From positions 92,282 through 156,281 of the forward strand of contig FN649759.1 of assembly GCA_000310025.1 (NCBI GenBank): a stretch of DNA of 64,000 nt, read 5' to 3'. Made by a program: the position numbers and the translations under genes. Position 1 is the first letter of the stretch, and every line of letters begins with the position of its first letter. This DNA comes from Ectocarpus siliculosus (Eukaryota > Sar > Phaeophyceae > Ectocarpales > Ectocarpaceae). Shown here one piece after another: positions 42,787 through 55,140 of this stretch. The notes below the pieces were generated by a model, which did no database searches, had not been told where the DNA came from, and saw nothing but the letters and a program-made list of their open reading frames with translations.

Positions 42787-43560
42787 AAGCGTGCGACATC
42801 CAGCAAGCCTTTCATCACCTTCGTTCCCGCTGTGTCTGCCATAGCTGATTCGAGAATAAACAGGCCGGGGGACTCACTTCCGCTTCGTCCCGCAGGGGGT
42901 GCGCTGATGCCTCGTACGAGCGACACCCGATCCTGGAAACCGATGAGGTAGCAGGATAAAACCATGGAAACTCCGGGCAGATTTATCTGCCCTACACGTG
43001 CGCAAGATGGCCTCAGTCTTCGATGGATAACAAAGCCGTCTCGACGGTGAACAACAACGAAGATATTGCTTAACATCACCACTATCCTACTTCTGCACAA
43101 GGATAGGTTCAAAATCACCACACCATACCCGCGCACATATTCTCGTGAAGGTAGATGATGTCAACTGCCAACTCTGTCTGCATATGCCCCAACAATCAAC
43201 ACCTATGAGTGCAAGGGTAGGTAGGCACCCGAGCCCCCAAAACACCCGACACCCATGGTGGGCAAACAGTCCTGCAAAAGGTCACTTGAGACAAATACCA
43301 AACATAGTTGGAATGAGAGGTCTCGAGGCACACAAAGCCAGCAGCAGCGCCAAAGCAGTTTCGGGTGTAAGGTTTCACTTCAAATCAGCGCTCACAGCAC
43401 TAGTGCCGTTTACTCCACCCCGTGGTCGCACAGAAGAGCCCCTCTCTACCCTCCCCTCCTGCGGTACTTTGCCTTCGATTTTTAATGCGAGAAGAGTTCA
43501 GCACTCTCTTCCCTCTGTGTACACACGAACTAGCGCTATCCACTAGACCAGGAGCATAAG
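42787..43560. other. Intergenic stretch with no recognised gene
   Basis: Short unrelated open frames only. Near 43520-43560 the minus strand reads CTGGTCTAGTGGATAGCGC, resembling a tRNA A box without a matching B box. Confidence 0.5.
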
Positions 43561-43593
43561 AGAGAGAAAAACTCACTTTGCAAGAGAAGCTCG

Positions 43594-43668
43594 CTTACGC
43601 CGGGATTCGAACCCCTGACCTGACCTCTAGAAGGTTTCGCGGATACCACCTAGACCACCGGGGCGACC
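43594..43668 (-). tRNA. tRNA-like sequence, probably a pseudogene or SINE head
   Basis: The minus strand reads TGGTCTAGGTGGTATCC, fitting an A box/D arm, and GGGGTTCGAATCCC, a strong B box/T arm, about 30 bases apart. A possible anticodon arm (ACC...GGT around TTCTAGA) lies between. The acceptor ends do not pair well, so a working tRNA is doubtful. A tRNA-scanning covariance model would settle it. Confidence 0.35.
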
Positions 43669-43972
43669 GGCACACTGCCATCATCCAAAGAGTTTACATG
43701 TAACCGTTACGGCTTACGCTGAAAGCATTCCCACATGACATGGGTGAAAGACGTGGAGAAGCGAGGAAAAACTAACGTTGCGGCGTCTGCGACAACACGT
43801 CCCGATAATACACACTTGCATCAGAGAAAATGGAAGTACCACAGATCACCGCTGGCCCAAACCACACCACACATACGCCTGGGGGAAGAAATTAAGCTCA
43901 CGATTTCCCCACTAATATTATTCGCCAGCCGGTGCGCTCACTAGAGACGAGTTCCCGTGTCATCTTCCGCCA

Positions 43973-46900
43973 TCACACGGTTTCGGCTGCATCTGAAATG
44001 GCATGGGCAGCATCCAGCCAATCTTCCTCGACAATGCCATCTTCGCAGGTATCCTCTGGCTTCCCATCCCGTTCACTACTCTCTTGGAACCCCAACAGAG
44101 ATGGCTCGGGCGTGGTGACCCCCCTGGCAACACTCGCGGAGTAAAGCCCTGCCTCAGATTGACCGAATGCATGATTTGAGGATATCGGCGAAGTGGGTTG
44201 TGCTGTAGGTGCAAGAAGGGGCCCGATGTCACTCTCAGCCCCGCTGTCAGTAGGCCACACGGGGGCCGTCCCGATGATCTTTCCAGGAATGCTGTTGAAG
44301 GCCGTCAGAATCTCGCGCTGGGTGTATCCGTGACCATGAGGAGCTCCTTCGTCGATGCCGCTGCCAGTGGCCGTTGTTTCAAAGTTGGCATCGATGTCGT
44401 CGACGGGTGGCTCCAAGAAGGGTCTCATGTCCCCGCTGGGGACGAGTACCTCGAAGGATCTGCCAAGCAAGTGACACGTGCCGGAAAACGTCTTCATATC
44501 GAGTGGGCGGCTGCTGGAAACTGTTCACACAGCAGTTCACGGTGTGCCGTGTGCTTCACGTCACCGTAGGCGTGAGGAAGAAACCTTCTTCGTCAAAGCC
44601 TTACTCTACCGAGCCCTTGCAAGCCCCGGCATTTTTCCCGCTCGCCACTTGTACACCATATGATCTGCATGAGACTCTGATCCTGCAATACATACCTGCA
44701 GAATGTATCATCGCAGAAGGCGCCCACTCCTCGCCACTCCACGAAAGGGGGCACGGGATGGGAGCCAGGAGGACGAACAGAGTTCAAAATCACCCTTATC
44801 TTGGCGTACATCGCCTGGTCATTCGAATCGCCGGCCGCTGCGAGACATATCAGCAACATGTGTGCCGTGTGGTACCTTTTGGTGGACACGTCCGCCGATG
44901 AGGGGTGAGGAGAAAAAGGGGCGTCACGAAAGACGCGTCGACTCGATAGCAGTCACCAAAATATCATTTGACACGTCGCGTTCTTTGCAAGAGGATGGCG
45001 GCAAGAAATGTATGTAGCGTATGTGTACCACATGAGAAGTCGAGTGGTGATCATGGTTCCCGTGAGAGATAAGAAGAACCCTCGCGTCGAGTGAAACGGT
45101 CCATCCATCAAAGAAAATCTGGAGAGTAAGTGATAAAAGTGACCTGTGCTGTGAAACTACCCCGTGAGCGAGGTTGAACATTCTGTGTTTAGTGTATTCG
45201 GTCGTATTTCCAATCTACGGTCCTATGGTGTGTTATACTTATTCAGAGGTCAATAAGCCCGAGCTCCTCGTTGCTCCGGGTATCGTTCAATCTTTGAAAA
45301 TCAGGGCGTGGTTTGAGTGAGTTCGGTCTTGTAGCCCGATCTCGCCGCCCAAGCGTAGTGCGGGGCACACCTGACTCCTTTGATACTCAGAAACGTGGCA
45401 ATGAGTGAACGATTTCACCCTGTAACGAGCGGTACTTGCACAAGAGCGATAACGCTGCGATGGAGAGCGGACGTTGCCCAGGCCACGCAGAAACACTGCT
45501 ACCATCTCTGCCTCCTGCGCAAGCCTCAAGGATCTCACAAGCGACTCACCCGATCATGCAGCGACACAAGCCAGGATATCGCTCAAGCACTTCAATGCAA
45601 CGGCCGATACTCTCCCGTGCAGCATGCAGATCGCCCTTCCCCGCCGTCCGCATGATATAGGGTCTATTGGATGGAGGAGGGTCGTGGGGGCGATCAAGCA
45701 GTGTATGAGAAAATCCTGCCGGGCTGGAATGAGAACAATTCTCTTCCGAATAAAATTACTTGGCGCCAGCACCACCATTCTGGAGTTGTGATGGAAATGC
45801 CAAGCGTAGAGATCGCTGAACCAGAGGGTAAAAGATGGGGTGGCGTTCCGAGGCCGGTGTTGGCTTCTTGAGGGCACGACTCTGCACCAAATAACGAGTG
45901 CAGGAAGTAGTTAAGGTAAAAGGCCACGGCAAGGGAATGGCTGCGGGTGGGATTGACATGTGCTCATGGTGCTAGAGGGTTGAAAATATCCACGTCTGCC
46001 GCACATCTGCCCCAGCTCACCCGTTGATGAAAAGTACGCCGATCCCCCGGCGAATGCTTGGTCTTCTCACCGACGAGACCGCACCCCAGTTCGACGTGCG
46101 AGTCGATTGCGATTGAGACGTATACCAACGGTCGCACGGAAACGTGAGAGCCGGTCGAAGTGGGAAGTAGACAAGAGAGTTCGATCCGAGCCTCGTGATG
46201 GTGTTCGTTGGCGTAGCATCTACCTGTTGTCGGAGTTAGCGAGAAATAGCTGGGGCCCCGTTAAAGATATATCAGATCAGTTTCACCTTGGAAAAATATC
46301 TCCCTATGTACCACGTGCTAAACAACCACGGGAACGCTCGCCTGCTTTTCCAACGTGAATGTCGACTCACCGATCCACGGCATCTCGAAGCGGTCCAAAA
46401 TCGATCACATCGCCATCGTCCAACAACGCCCGCATTGCTTTAGAGATATCAGCAGCCATAAAGTCTTCCAGGGAAACGTGCACCTCGTCTGGCCTGCCAT
46501 GATGCTCAGAGTCGCACAGGTCGTTGGTGCAACTCGCGTTCTGCTCGGTCGCTGTCGTGTATATCGCCTTCTCAAACGCTGCGCAAGATTGAGAGACGTA
46601 TCGATACAGCTCGACTTCGGTAGCAGCCTCGTTTAGCTGCGGGCGCCGTGACAACGAGAGTGGAGGGGTAGGGCAGGTGAATCATATACACGAGAACCCA
46701 GCTTATTACATATTCTGGCTTGAGGATGGGCATCGCCAAGCGACCCCTCGATGCAACCAGCGCGCACACCTGAGGTGGAGGAACGGATTCTTCTTGGACA
46801 GGAAAAGGCTCCCCTTGACACTTTCCACAGGAGACGTTGGCGATGTCTTTGAACTTGACGATCTCGGCGAAACCCTGGTCAGCGCATGGCCGCACGGAAG

Positions 46901-48523
46901 ACACAGAGCAGCAGTATTAACAGCTGCCCTCGGCAGCACGAGGAGGCAAGAGGACCCCCGCTTGTTCGCATCAGCGACTTCGGTGGTTGAGAGTGTAGGG
47001 CCGTCTCTAAGGAACCGGGAGAATTGTTCGGTTCAGGTCACACAACTCAAGGAGAACATCCTAGAGGGAGCCACTATCAGCGCTCAACCTGTAACCTCCA
47101 GCGCCAAACCAAATTCTCAGCACCAACCTTGAAAAGAAGTTCTCACCACTGGAAGGGTATCCGTTGACCCTTGCTCGATAGAACTTCTCAAGAATGAGTC
47201 CGAAAGAGCCAGGTATTTCTTGAACCGCTCCTGAAGGAATACATGTACCATGTGGTTATCGAACGAACGCACGTCGGAGGGCACAACGATTACACCTCAG
47301 CTGGAGCGGATCATTATTTCAAAGTGCCAAGCTCGCCATTGGAGCGACCCGCCTGCAAGCTGGTTAGGGGCCTGACGCGCTGTCACAAAGAACCAAAACA
47401 ATGTTCCAAGGGTCAGGAGCGGTGGACATCCAAGTGTAGGACACAGTCACCGAAAGAAGCTCACCTTGTCTCCCATAAAGCCGTGCAGGTTAGCCAGAAT
47501 TACCCATGCCCTGGCCAGAAACGAAAAAACAGGGAGACCAAAGATAAACGTGAGTTATCATCGCCAAACTACTAATAACCTCGTGAGCAGAGAAGCCTGG
47601 CGGACAGGTCTCGAACACAAGCACCAAGAGGGTCGAGATAACAGCATCCACAGAGGAACGCCTGGGTGAAGCGATACGAGAATCGAAAATCGCGCATTCC
47701 CTCGAATGAGTGTAGGTTGTTCTGGGTTGACTCACTTCGCGACCTCGGCGTTTCCGGGACCGGAATTGCTATTGGCAAGCGCTTCTTCTGCCAGTTGGGC
47801 GTAACTTGTCACCTGCGGCAGCGAGGCACCAAATGTGTAGACGGAGGTCTGTCACACGGACGAACAAGCCTCGACGGCACCCTACGGCAAATAGTGACCT
47901 CAATGACGTGCGAGAAACGGCCGGAATATTTGGCAAACAACAACTCATTCTCACACTTATGCCTTGGAAAACGACACGCCCTTTCATACCGATTCGATCG
48001 GGCTACCCTTCACGAGCGCCCCGAGAGCAACCGCACACCAGAACGTGCACGCTGAAGGGTCCACAGCAAGCTGGATTCCTGCAGAGATCTTGCTCAGATC
48101 GCCCCCCGGAGCGACTGCTTCGAAGTAGCGCTCTCCCTCGTCACAGTTGTCCGCAAGGACTGGCTGCTGAGAGGAGGCGGGGGATAACATGATCTTCACC
48201 ATTGTCTCCCGAATGTGACTGGCAGAAATAACACAGATGGCGCGAAAGTGCCACGGGACGGATGATTGCGTAGCATACAGAGAAGAGCGGGAAGAAACAC
48301 AAGAAAAACTACAACTTGAGACGAGCATGTCAACGCCGCTTGCGTTGCGGCAGCTTCGATGACGTATAAATAGGCCAAGGTCGCGAATCAATCGCCGCGT
48401 GGACGCAGGCAGCATTCACGACCCAATCCGTACGCGGTTCCAGGCAAGCTGGATATGATACCTCGGGGTGGTGAGTGGAAGAAAACCAACGCAGCCGAAG
48501 AAGTCGCTGAGGAAGACGTTCTC
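43973..48523 (-). CDS. Regulatory-type helical protein resembling the C-terminal part of fungal-type Zn2Cys6 factors; 5' end missing
   Basis: Ten exons join in phase with GT-AG ends: 48462-48523, 47990-48218, 47736-47812, 47465-47510, 47147-47230, 46770-46874, 46371-46636, 45550-45663, 44696-44875 and 43973-44513, giving 567 residues to a stop at 43973. Readable blocks in order are VFLSDFFGCVGFLPL, DNCDEGERYFEAV, FWCAVALGALVKGSPIESV, YAQLAEEALANS, AWVILANLHGFMGDK, KKYLALSDSFLRSSIEQGST, GFAEIVKFKDIANVSCGKCQ, GDLHAARESIGRCIEVLERY, HMLLICLAAAGDSNDQAMYA, VPPFVEWRGVGAFCDDTFC and an acidic tail ending in DAAHAISDAAETV. The middle has the alternating helical look of the fungal transcription-factor homology region, and I recall similar multi-copy proteins in brown algae; that recall is unverified. 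A DNA-binding zinc cluster would be expected upstream, where a repeat and a gap begin. Exon phases make the model firm, the function weak. Confidence 0.72.
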
Positions 48524-48604
48524 CTGCATTCCCACAAGACCAGTTGCAGGAGAGGCACTTAACCTACATCTGCTACCCCACGATTGAGAGCACGACACGA
48601 ATGA

Positions 48605-49125
48605 CAGGGGAGGGGGGGGTGTACTCATGGTCGTGAGTGCCGTAGTCGTTTGGCCATTGACCTCGCATCCCTCCAAAGCCGGGATGAAGCACGCCGGGTT
48701 CTCACCGGACCAGGCTCTCACTTGACGAAGCGCGAAGCGCCGTGAGGTATTCGGCGAGTTGCATGGAGGGTGCGCTGCGTCCTGCTAAGGGTGTTCGGCA
48801 TCTTGTGCTTACTTCCTTGCGTACGGATGACAGCTGCGTATGACTTTATTTATTTTCTGGTGCTTTCACTTCCAGAGACAGCAATAAGCACTGTGTAACT
48901 GCCTCGAGGGTGCTTGACCATTTGAACACAACGTGGTGCGATCACCCCCTTTCCGCGGATTCTCGACCCCGCACAACATAATCTGCTCGACCACCATTAT
49001 GGTTACCGCAAAAAAAAAATCAAAAGGAAAAAATCTTGTAACCTGGTTGTCGAGCTCACGAAGCGATCGACTTTTTTAATAACGTCGTTGCCAAGCGACG
49101 AAAGCCCAACCCCGATGGCAAAAAC
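48605..49125 (-). mobile_element. Inverted partial copy of the 11.6-12.6 kb element
   Basis: Read on the minus strand, it follows 11880-12420 almost continuously: CGTCGCTTGGCAACGACG, the GGTAACCATAATGGTGGTCG block, TCATACGCAGCTGTCATCCG, AGCCTGGTCCGGTGAGAACC and GTACACCCCCCC. The terminal repeats are missing or unreadable. It lies directly upstream of the first visible exon of the minus-strand gene. Confidence 0.78.
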
Positions 49126-49614
49126 CGGCGGGGGGGGGGGGGGGGGGGGGGCGGGGGGGGGGTTTGAAAAACCGGGCAACCAAAACCCCCCGGGAAACCC
49201 CCTCCGGCCCAAAACAAAAAAACCCCCCTTTTTTAAGTTGGGCCAAACCCCCCCCCCCCCTTTGGGACAAAAAAAACCAACCCCCCTGGGCCCGGGGGAA
49301 AACCCCCATAAAGGGAAAAAAAACTTTTGGAAAAAATTTGGTTTTGGGCCAAAATTGCCCCTTTTCCCAATTTTGGGGGGCAAAACTTTCCAAAAATTTT
49401 GGGCCAAAATTTTCCGGGGCCCAAAATTTCCCCTTTTAAAAAAATTTTGGCCCAAAAATTGTCAAAAAAGGCCTTCCAAAAAATTTTGGGGGGGGGAAAA
49501 AAATTTGGCCCCATGGGGGGCGGACCCCCAAAGGGCAACAACCCAAACCCCCCAAAAGGGGAAAAAATTTCCCCGGGAAAACCCCCCAGGGGTTCCTAAA
49601 CCCCCCGGGGGCCC
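49126..49614. other. Low-quality sequence before a gap
   Basis: Almost every base is in a homopolymer run of two to ten (aaaa, cccc, gggg, tttt), unlike any other part of the window. Long open frames here are artefacts. This looks like failed base calling at a contig end. Confidence 0.85.
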
Positions 49615-50080
49615 NNNNNNNNNNNNNNNNNNNNNNNNNNNNNNNNNNNNNNNNNNNNNNNNNNNNNNNNNNNNNNNNNNNNNNNNNNNNNNNNNNNNNN
49701 NNNNNNNNNNNNNNNNNNNNNNNNNNNNNNNNNNNNNNNNNNNNNNNNNNNNNNNNNNNNNNNNNNNNNNNNNNNNNNNNNNNNNNNNNNNNNNNNNNNN
49801 NNNNNNNNNNNNNNNNNNNNNNNNNNNNNNNNNNNNNNNNNNNNNNNNNNNNNNNNNNNNNNNNNNNNNNNNNNNNNNNNNNNNNNNNNNNNNNNNNNNN
49901 NNNNNNNNNNNNNNNNNNNNNNNNNNNNNNNNNNNNNNNNNNNNNNNNNNNNNNNNNNNNNNNNNNNNNNNNNNNNNNNNNNNNNNNNNNNNNNNNNNNN
50001 NNNNNNNNNNNNNNNNNNNNNNNNNNNNNNNNNNNNNNNNNNNNNNNNNNNNNNNNNNNNNNNNNNNNNNNNNNNNNNNN
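49615..50080. other. Assembly gap (466 N)
   Basis: Unsequenced. The missing 5' exons of the gene at 43973-48523 may lie in or beyond it. Confidence 0.98.
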
Positions 50081-53000
50081 TGCCCCTTCTAAAACTGCGT
50101 CATGCTCACTTTTCGCCACACCTTGGCATTTTCTGTGGACCAAGTGGCCGTTGTGCCTTTTTCAACTTCAAGCAGAAGAGAGGAACAACACGCCGCTTTT
50201 TCAACATTCAACATATATCCCCCATAAATCGCGATACTGCAAATCTTCGCGGAGATATATTGTGAGCAAATCTTGGGTCAAAATGCCAAGATATAATTGC
50301 AAGATAATGTTTCCATAAAGAAGGGTCTGATGCCAGCCGTGGTTGGAACTCTCGTTGTTGGTATCTACTAGGGATTTTGCCCTCTTCCCGGCATGGTTCT
50401 TCGATCTCGGCTCTTCCACAGTCCCCCGCCCACAGGTGAGTAGTCGGGTGATCTCACGCTTGCCTTGGCGGCGGTTGGATCTGGGAAAGGCTACTTTTTT
50501 CACTGATTGGTCCAGGAAGTTACGAGTACTTTTCATGTTTGTGCCCCTGTTTGCGTCCCAATACATGTGTCTGCCGTGAGTCATGCCAGCCATTCCTGAA
50601 ACTTTCAATCGATCCAAGACGATCCGAGAAACCGCCTGTTCGTTTGTCCCAAACATTTTGTGTTTGTCTGCTGTGGACAAATATCACCCACCCACACACC
50701 ACAGTACGCAGTGAACGAGAGAGCGGAGAATGAGAGGCAGGAAAGGAGGGAGAAAGATAATCTACAATGCTCTGCCCGGCTGCACACACCGTTCAATGGC
50801 GAGCATGCACAATTTTCTCTTGGCTACTACCACGTGCAAAGCAACCGAAAGAGACTACCCTACTTCACCTTTTGAACGGCAACACGCCAGAAGTCACGAG
50901 TGCGCCGGTGGTGGAGTGAAGCAGAACGTCCTTCGCCTTTATGCCATTCCGATCAGGGCCCTGAGGCTGATGCTGCCGCATGCGTGCTCGTTCGCCATAC
51001 CGCCGTCTTTCGCTGTACGTGCATTGATCGCCTGATCGCACACAGCGCCTAGAAGATGTTGGTACAAGAGGGGAACAGTCAGCGAAGCAGTCAATAACGG
51101 CACAGCAACGTCTAGCTAAACGTGTTGGTGTGACAATATGTAACGCTACTGGACAGTTTGTGGAGGGGAAGGCAACCCATTTGCCCCAAGCCTCCCAGCG
51201 CCAGAAGGTAGTGTTTCCCCGAGCTGTGGGCACAGGAGACATTGCAAGGTGGTTGGTTATAAAGAGAATATACGTAATGTCTACAAGTACGCAACTCAAA
51301 TACTTCATCCGTGTTGAAACCAACGAGAATACGCTAATGAGCCGCGACAGTTTCTTGTTTTACCCAGGACGTAGAAAACAGGGTTGATCGACCTGTTACA
51401 ACGCGATGCAGGCCTTGGTTTGAATACCATCGTTATTCCGGGGGCCCTCTTAACCCTCCATTTAGACCCAAACAAGACCTGCGGAGCACCGAGTGATGAT
51501 CTGATGGCTTCTGATGAAGAAGAAAGTAGGGCACGCCTCGTTACACCGGATTGGTGGTGCTCCGTCAAGATGTGGCCGTGCTATACAGGCATTTGTCCCG
51601 AACATGGGAGATACCTCACCCTAACCCCGGAAGTTGTCGAGGTAAATTAGCACCACAAATTGGAGACCCCGCGTGCGAATTTCGCAGCCAGCTACAGTAG
51701 CTACATAGCCAGAAGCCAGAAGAAACCGAGGTGACACACTCAGCTAAGTCCCGCACACCCACAGAAACACACCCACCCGCCGTGGTCCAATCCCTTCCAC
51801 ATGTGGAAGCAAATCAGTAACAGCAAACCTGTGCCTGCTCTCTGGCTTCACAACAAGAAATCTTTGTTGGCGATGCGTTCTTCTTGCCGTTGGAAAAGCT
51901 CACGACCGACGGGTGTAAAACAAAAAATGGAAGTCACTGCAACAGCAGCAGCAACAGAGAGCGAAGTCGATGCGTCGGTGTGCTGTTGCGCATTCGTCAC
52001 ACGAGATTCAGGTACGATGTAGGGATGATGTCGTGCATTGGACCGTAAATGGGGTGCCTGGGGGGGGCGAGCAAAGCAGACATAAGACGCCGCCTCCAGC
52101 AATCGAAATATGAGAAATGAGGGTGAGATGGTGAGATGGTCCATCCACGTGAGAGCACGGTTAGAACGGTCAGGGCTGGCTCTGTTTGAATGCTTGAAAT
52201 GTGTTCCGACCACCACACCGCGGTGCCCGATGGTCTCTATCTGCATGTATTTAGTATATCCGTACCTGCCGTCATTGTTCATGGAGCCAGCGGCAGTGCT
52301 GTTACGTGCAGATTGTTTGGCATGCCGAAACAGGGTCAGTGTGATGGTGTGTGGGTTGATGTGTTCCTGTGCGTGTAGCATTCCAGCGGGTGGGGCGGAT
52401 TCACCCGTCTTGATCTGCGGACACGACTGTAGCATTTACGTATGCATATGCATATGCACATGAATTGTCGCGTGGTGTGACTGCTGCCTGGAAGCAGCAT
52501 GTCTCGCACAGTATCGCAGATAGACTATGTAGACTACACAGTATTGCTGCAGCTGCAACTCCACGCCCAATTACGCCGCCATACGAGTCACAAAACTCCC
52601 CTCTCCAACCGCGGGAACCACGCCAACCCGTGCTTCGAACGAACAGCCGTTGCGTCCTCTTGAATGGACACAAGACGTGTACCACTGTGTATAGTCACTG
52701 TGAGTAAGCAGCCTACACAGCAGTAGTGCATTCGGCACTCACCCACAAGGTCGTTTACCATCACAGCTCTTCTTTTTTCGTGCGCATTCTGAGCAGCTCC
52801 TACACATTCTGCGCAGGATTGGACGCAAGCGATTCCCTTCTTCGTGACCAACGTGGTTGTCCTCATGGCTCCATGATGGCGATGTTGTAGTTGAGACATC
52901 CATGCTTCCCCGGTAGCTGCGATCGGTGTTTCTCGAGGGGGACGAACCTGCTGATCACGCTACCGACTGACTCTAAGAACGGGACACCCGCCAGCGGCGA

Positions 53001-53680
53001 ATTAGCGGGACGAGTTTTCTGTAGCCTCCTATTGGCTAAAACCAACAGTATTGCACCATGTAGGAAAATGACGGCGGTGAGACTGTACACTTGCACACTT
53101 GCCCTTTATCCAGCGCGTGTCTACCAAATGTCTACTGCGCTGCTTCTCTGACGGTAGATATCTCCCGCACGCTGCTTTTCATGTGGAGATCTCCGTACGA
53201 AACTGTACAGTGCATGTATCGAATACATATACTGTACATCCACGTCCAAACAGAAGCAACAGTAGTTGAGACCGTGCCTCGTTCGAAAAGGAATGCCTAC
53301 ATGTCTGCATCTAGAGACCAAGCGTTCCGTGTCCCAAGGGGACAAACTATCATTTCGGTCCGCTCTGGCATCGTGTGTAGTCTAATTTTCAGCGCAATGT
53401 GCAGGACGGAAGCGGCCCATGCTGCACAGGAAGCTGAGCGTGGCTGCGTAATATGTGTGCAGGGGTGATACCGGTCGCATTTCCCCCGTCTCGTTGAACC
53501 AGGGGAAAGTGAGAGAGGCGAACACAGACTATACGATCCCGTTGAATCCATCTCCTTTTGGATTAATCCATCTCCACATATTTCTGTATGCGGCACAAAC
53601 TTTTCAAGTTTCCCAGCGGTAGACTCTTCCTGATGAAGGTGCCGGAGAGAAAACGAAGAAGAGAGCGCCACCACCGCCAC
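50081..53680. other. About 3.6 kb with no recognised gene
   Basis: Only short frames without recognisable motifs. A plus frame at 51384-51650 (VTPDWWCSVKMWPC near its end) and a minus frame at 52863-53096 with a hydrophobic N-terminus look mildly coding but have no family match. A TATGCATATGCATATGCACA run lies near 52440. Confidence 0.45.
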
Positions 53681-53689
53681 CCATGACCT

Positions 53690-54015
53690 ACAGTACGACA
53701 CCGCTGGCGATCGAAGTAGCGAGACAGAAGTACGCCCAGAAAGCGGAGAGACGACATCTGGATAGTCGGGTCAGAGAAGATGCTGAAACCACGCAGCAGA
53801 TCAACCGACGGAGTAGAGCAGCTTGGGCGTGCCTCCGGAAGTACGCCCGGGAGCTCTTCCACAGGCCTGCAGCACCGCGGGGACAATATCCGGCTCCTAA
53901 ACGCGGAAGCGATGGAGGCCCTGCTGTACGGATGCATGACGTGGGTCCCGCGCCGCAAGCACTACGACCTGCTGATGAGTACGCACTGCCGTTTTCTGCT
54001 ACGGGTCGTCGGCCA
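53690..54015 (+). pseudogene. LINE reverse transcriptase, C-terminal part, left of the insertion
   Basis: INRRSRAAWACLRKYARELF and, after a frame change, RLLNAEAMEALLYGCMTWVP with HCRFLLRVVGHD match the end of LINE reverse transcriptases (the ALLYGCMTW block). It is cut at GGCCA (54011-54015) by the LTR retrotransposon and resumes at 57717. Confidence 0.75.
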
Positions 54016-54334
54016 TGATAGATATACTTGTAGCAATGCCAAGTGGTTGTAGGATTGTGTGGTACGTGGAATGTATTTCCAGGGTGTGCAAGGTACCCCT
54101 GTTGTATACTGCGTCGCCCCCTCGTGGTGGTGCGTGCACGCGTGCGTGCAGTTCATGTGTTCATGTGTTCATGTGTTCATGTGTTCATGTGAGTCCATGT
54201 TTTTCATGTGAAGAAGAAGTCTATACAACAAACCCAGCACATATTTCCTCCTTGGCGCGAGTTCGCCGAATTGCCGACACCCTATTCAACACACGTCTTG
54301 CGACAAGCTACCCCCAGTTCGGATCATCCTAACA
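54016..54334 (+). repeat. 5' LTR of the copia-type element
   Basis: 319 bp with four tandem TTCATGTG units near 54150-54190. Confidence 0.93.
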
Positions 54335-54406
54335 CGCTAGCGTGTGATATCACACGGGATCCCGAGGTGAGGTTAGCTTAAAAGAGTTCGGCTAGAGAAG
54401 TAGATC

Positions 54407-54751
54407 ATGGAAGCCCTCGACCTCAGCAGCTTAACCGAAGAGGACCGCCAAGCATTATCGGCACACATCAAAGAGGAAGTGGAGAAGGGAGTACAAGAAA
54501 AAATCAAGTTTACCGAAGAGAAGCGTCGCGCATCAGAGAGCGTGGACAAGCCCCCCGATGGAGGCGATCCCCGGCATGCTCGACCGGCTGGAACAGCGTT
54601 AGACCCGGAACCTGAAGACCAGCCACGATCGTTGGAGGACCGTCTCGTTGAGTCCTTCGCGCGGGCAATGCGAAGGACCAACACCCCGGGGGAGGAAACC
54701 AGGGAAGTCTTACCCCCTAAGGACACCATCCGTGTCAGTCCTGTAGACTAA
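54407..54751 (+). CDS. Gag N-terminal fragment of the copia-type element
   Basis: 114 codons from ATG 54407 (MEALDLSSLTEEDRQALSAH), charged and helical, ending at a stop after PPKDTIRVSPVD. It resembles the gag fragments at 15500-15706 and 15818-16165, especially LVESFARAMRR against LAEALARALRR and the shared PKDTI. Typical gag is much longer, so this is a remnant. Confidence 0.65.
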   Translation: MEALDLSSLTEEDRQALSAHIKEEVEKGVQEKIKFTEEKRRASESVDKPPDGGDPRHARPAGTALDPEPEDQPRSLEDRLVESFARAMRRTNTPGEETREVLPPKDTIRVSPVD

Positions 54752-54985
54752 TACATGTAGCCCCATTTACGGGTGTGTTCGATTCTAGTGGCGATGTCCA
54801 GGTTAGCGTACAGGTTTTTGAGAGCCAATTTCGGATGTTGTATGGTCTTCGTCGATTTCGTTTGGGTGTGCTCCGATAAACCTACAGCACACCTTGTTGA
54901 GTTCTGCATACACAGGCGTCATCATCTTGCACATGTTTTTCCTGAGAGGTACAGCAGTAGACCCCATCAAAGGGCATTCTATTCT

Positions 54986-55140
54986 ACGTAAGGTTGCCAG
55001 TCACCCACACAAAACTGCGAGGTTAAATGGTTATTGCGTCACGTAAGGTTGCCAGTCACCCACACAAAACTGCGAGGTTGTATGGCTACTACGCCACGTA
55101 AGGTTGCCAGTCACCCACAGAAACTGAAAGATTAGATGAG
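54986..55140. repeat. Three-copy 55-bp tandem repeat
   Basis: ACGTAAGGTTGCCAGTCACC starts units at 54986, 55041 and 55096. It lies within the copia-type element. Confidence 0.9.

Noticed and set aside
49088-50143. Long frames through the N gap and its left flank
   Set aside because: They cross unknown bases and homopolymer-only sequence that looks like failed base calling.
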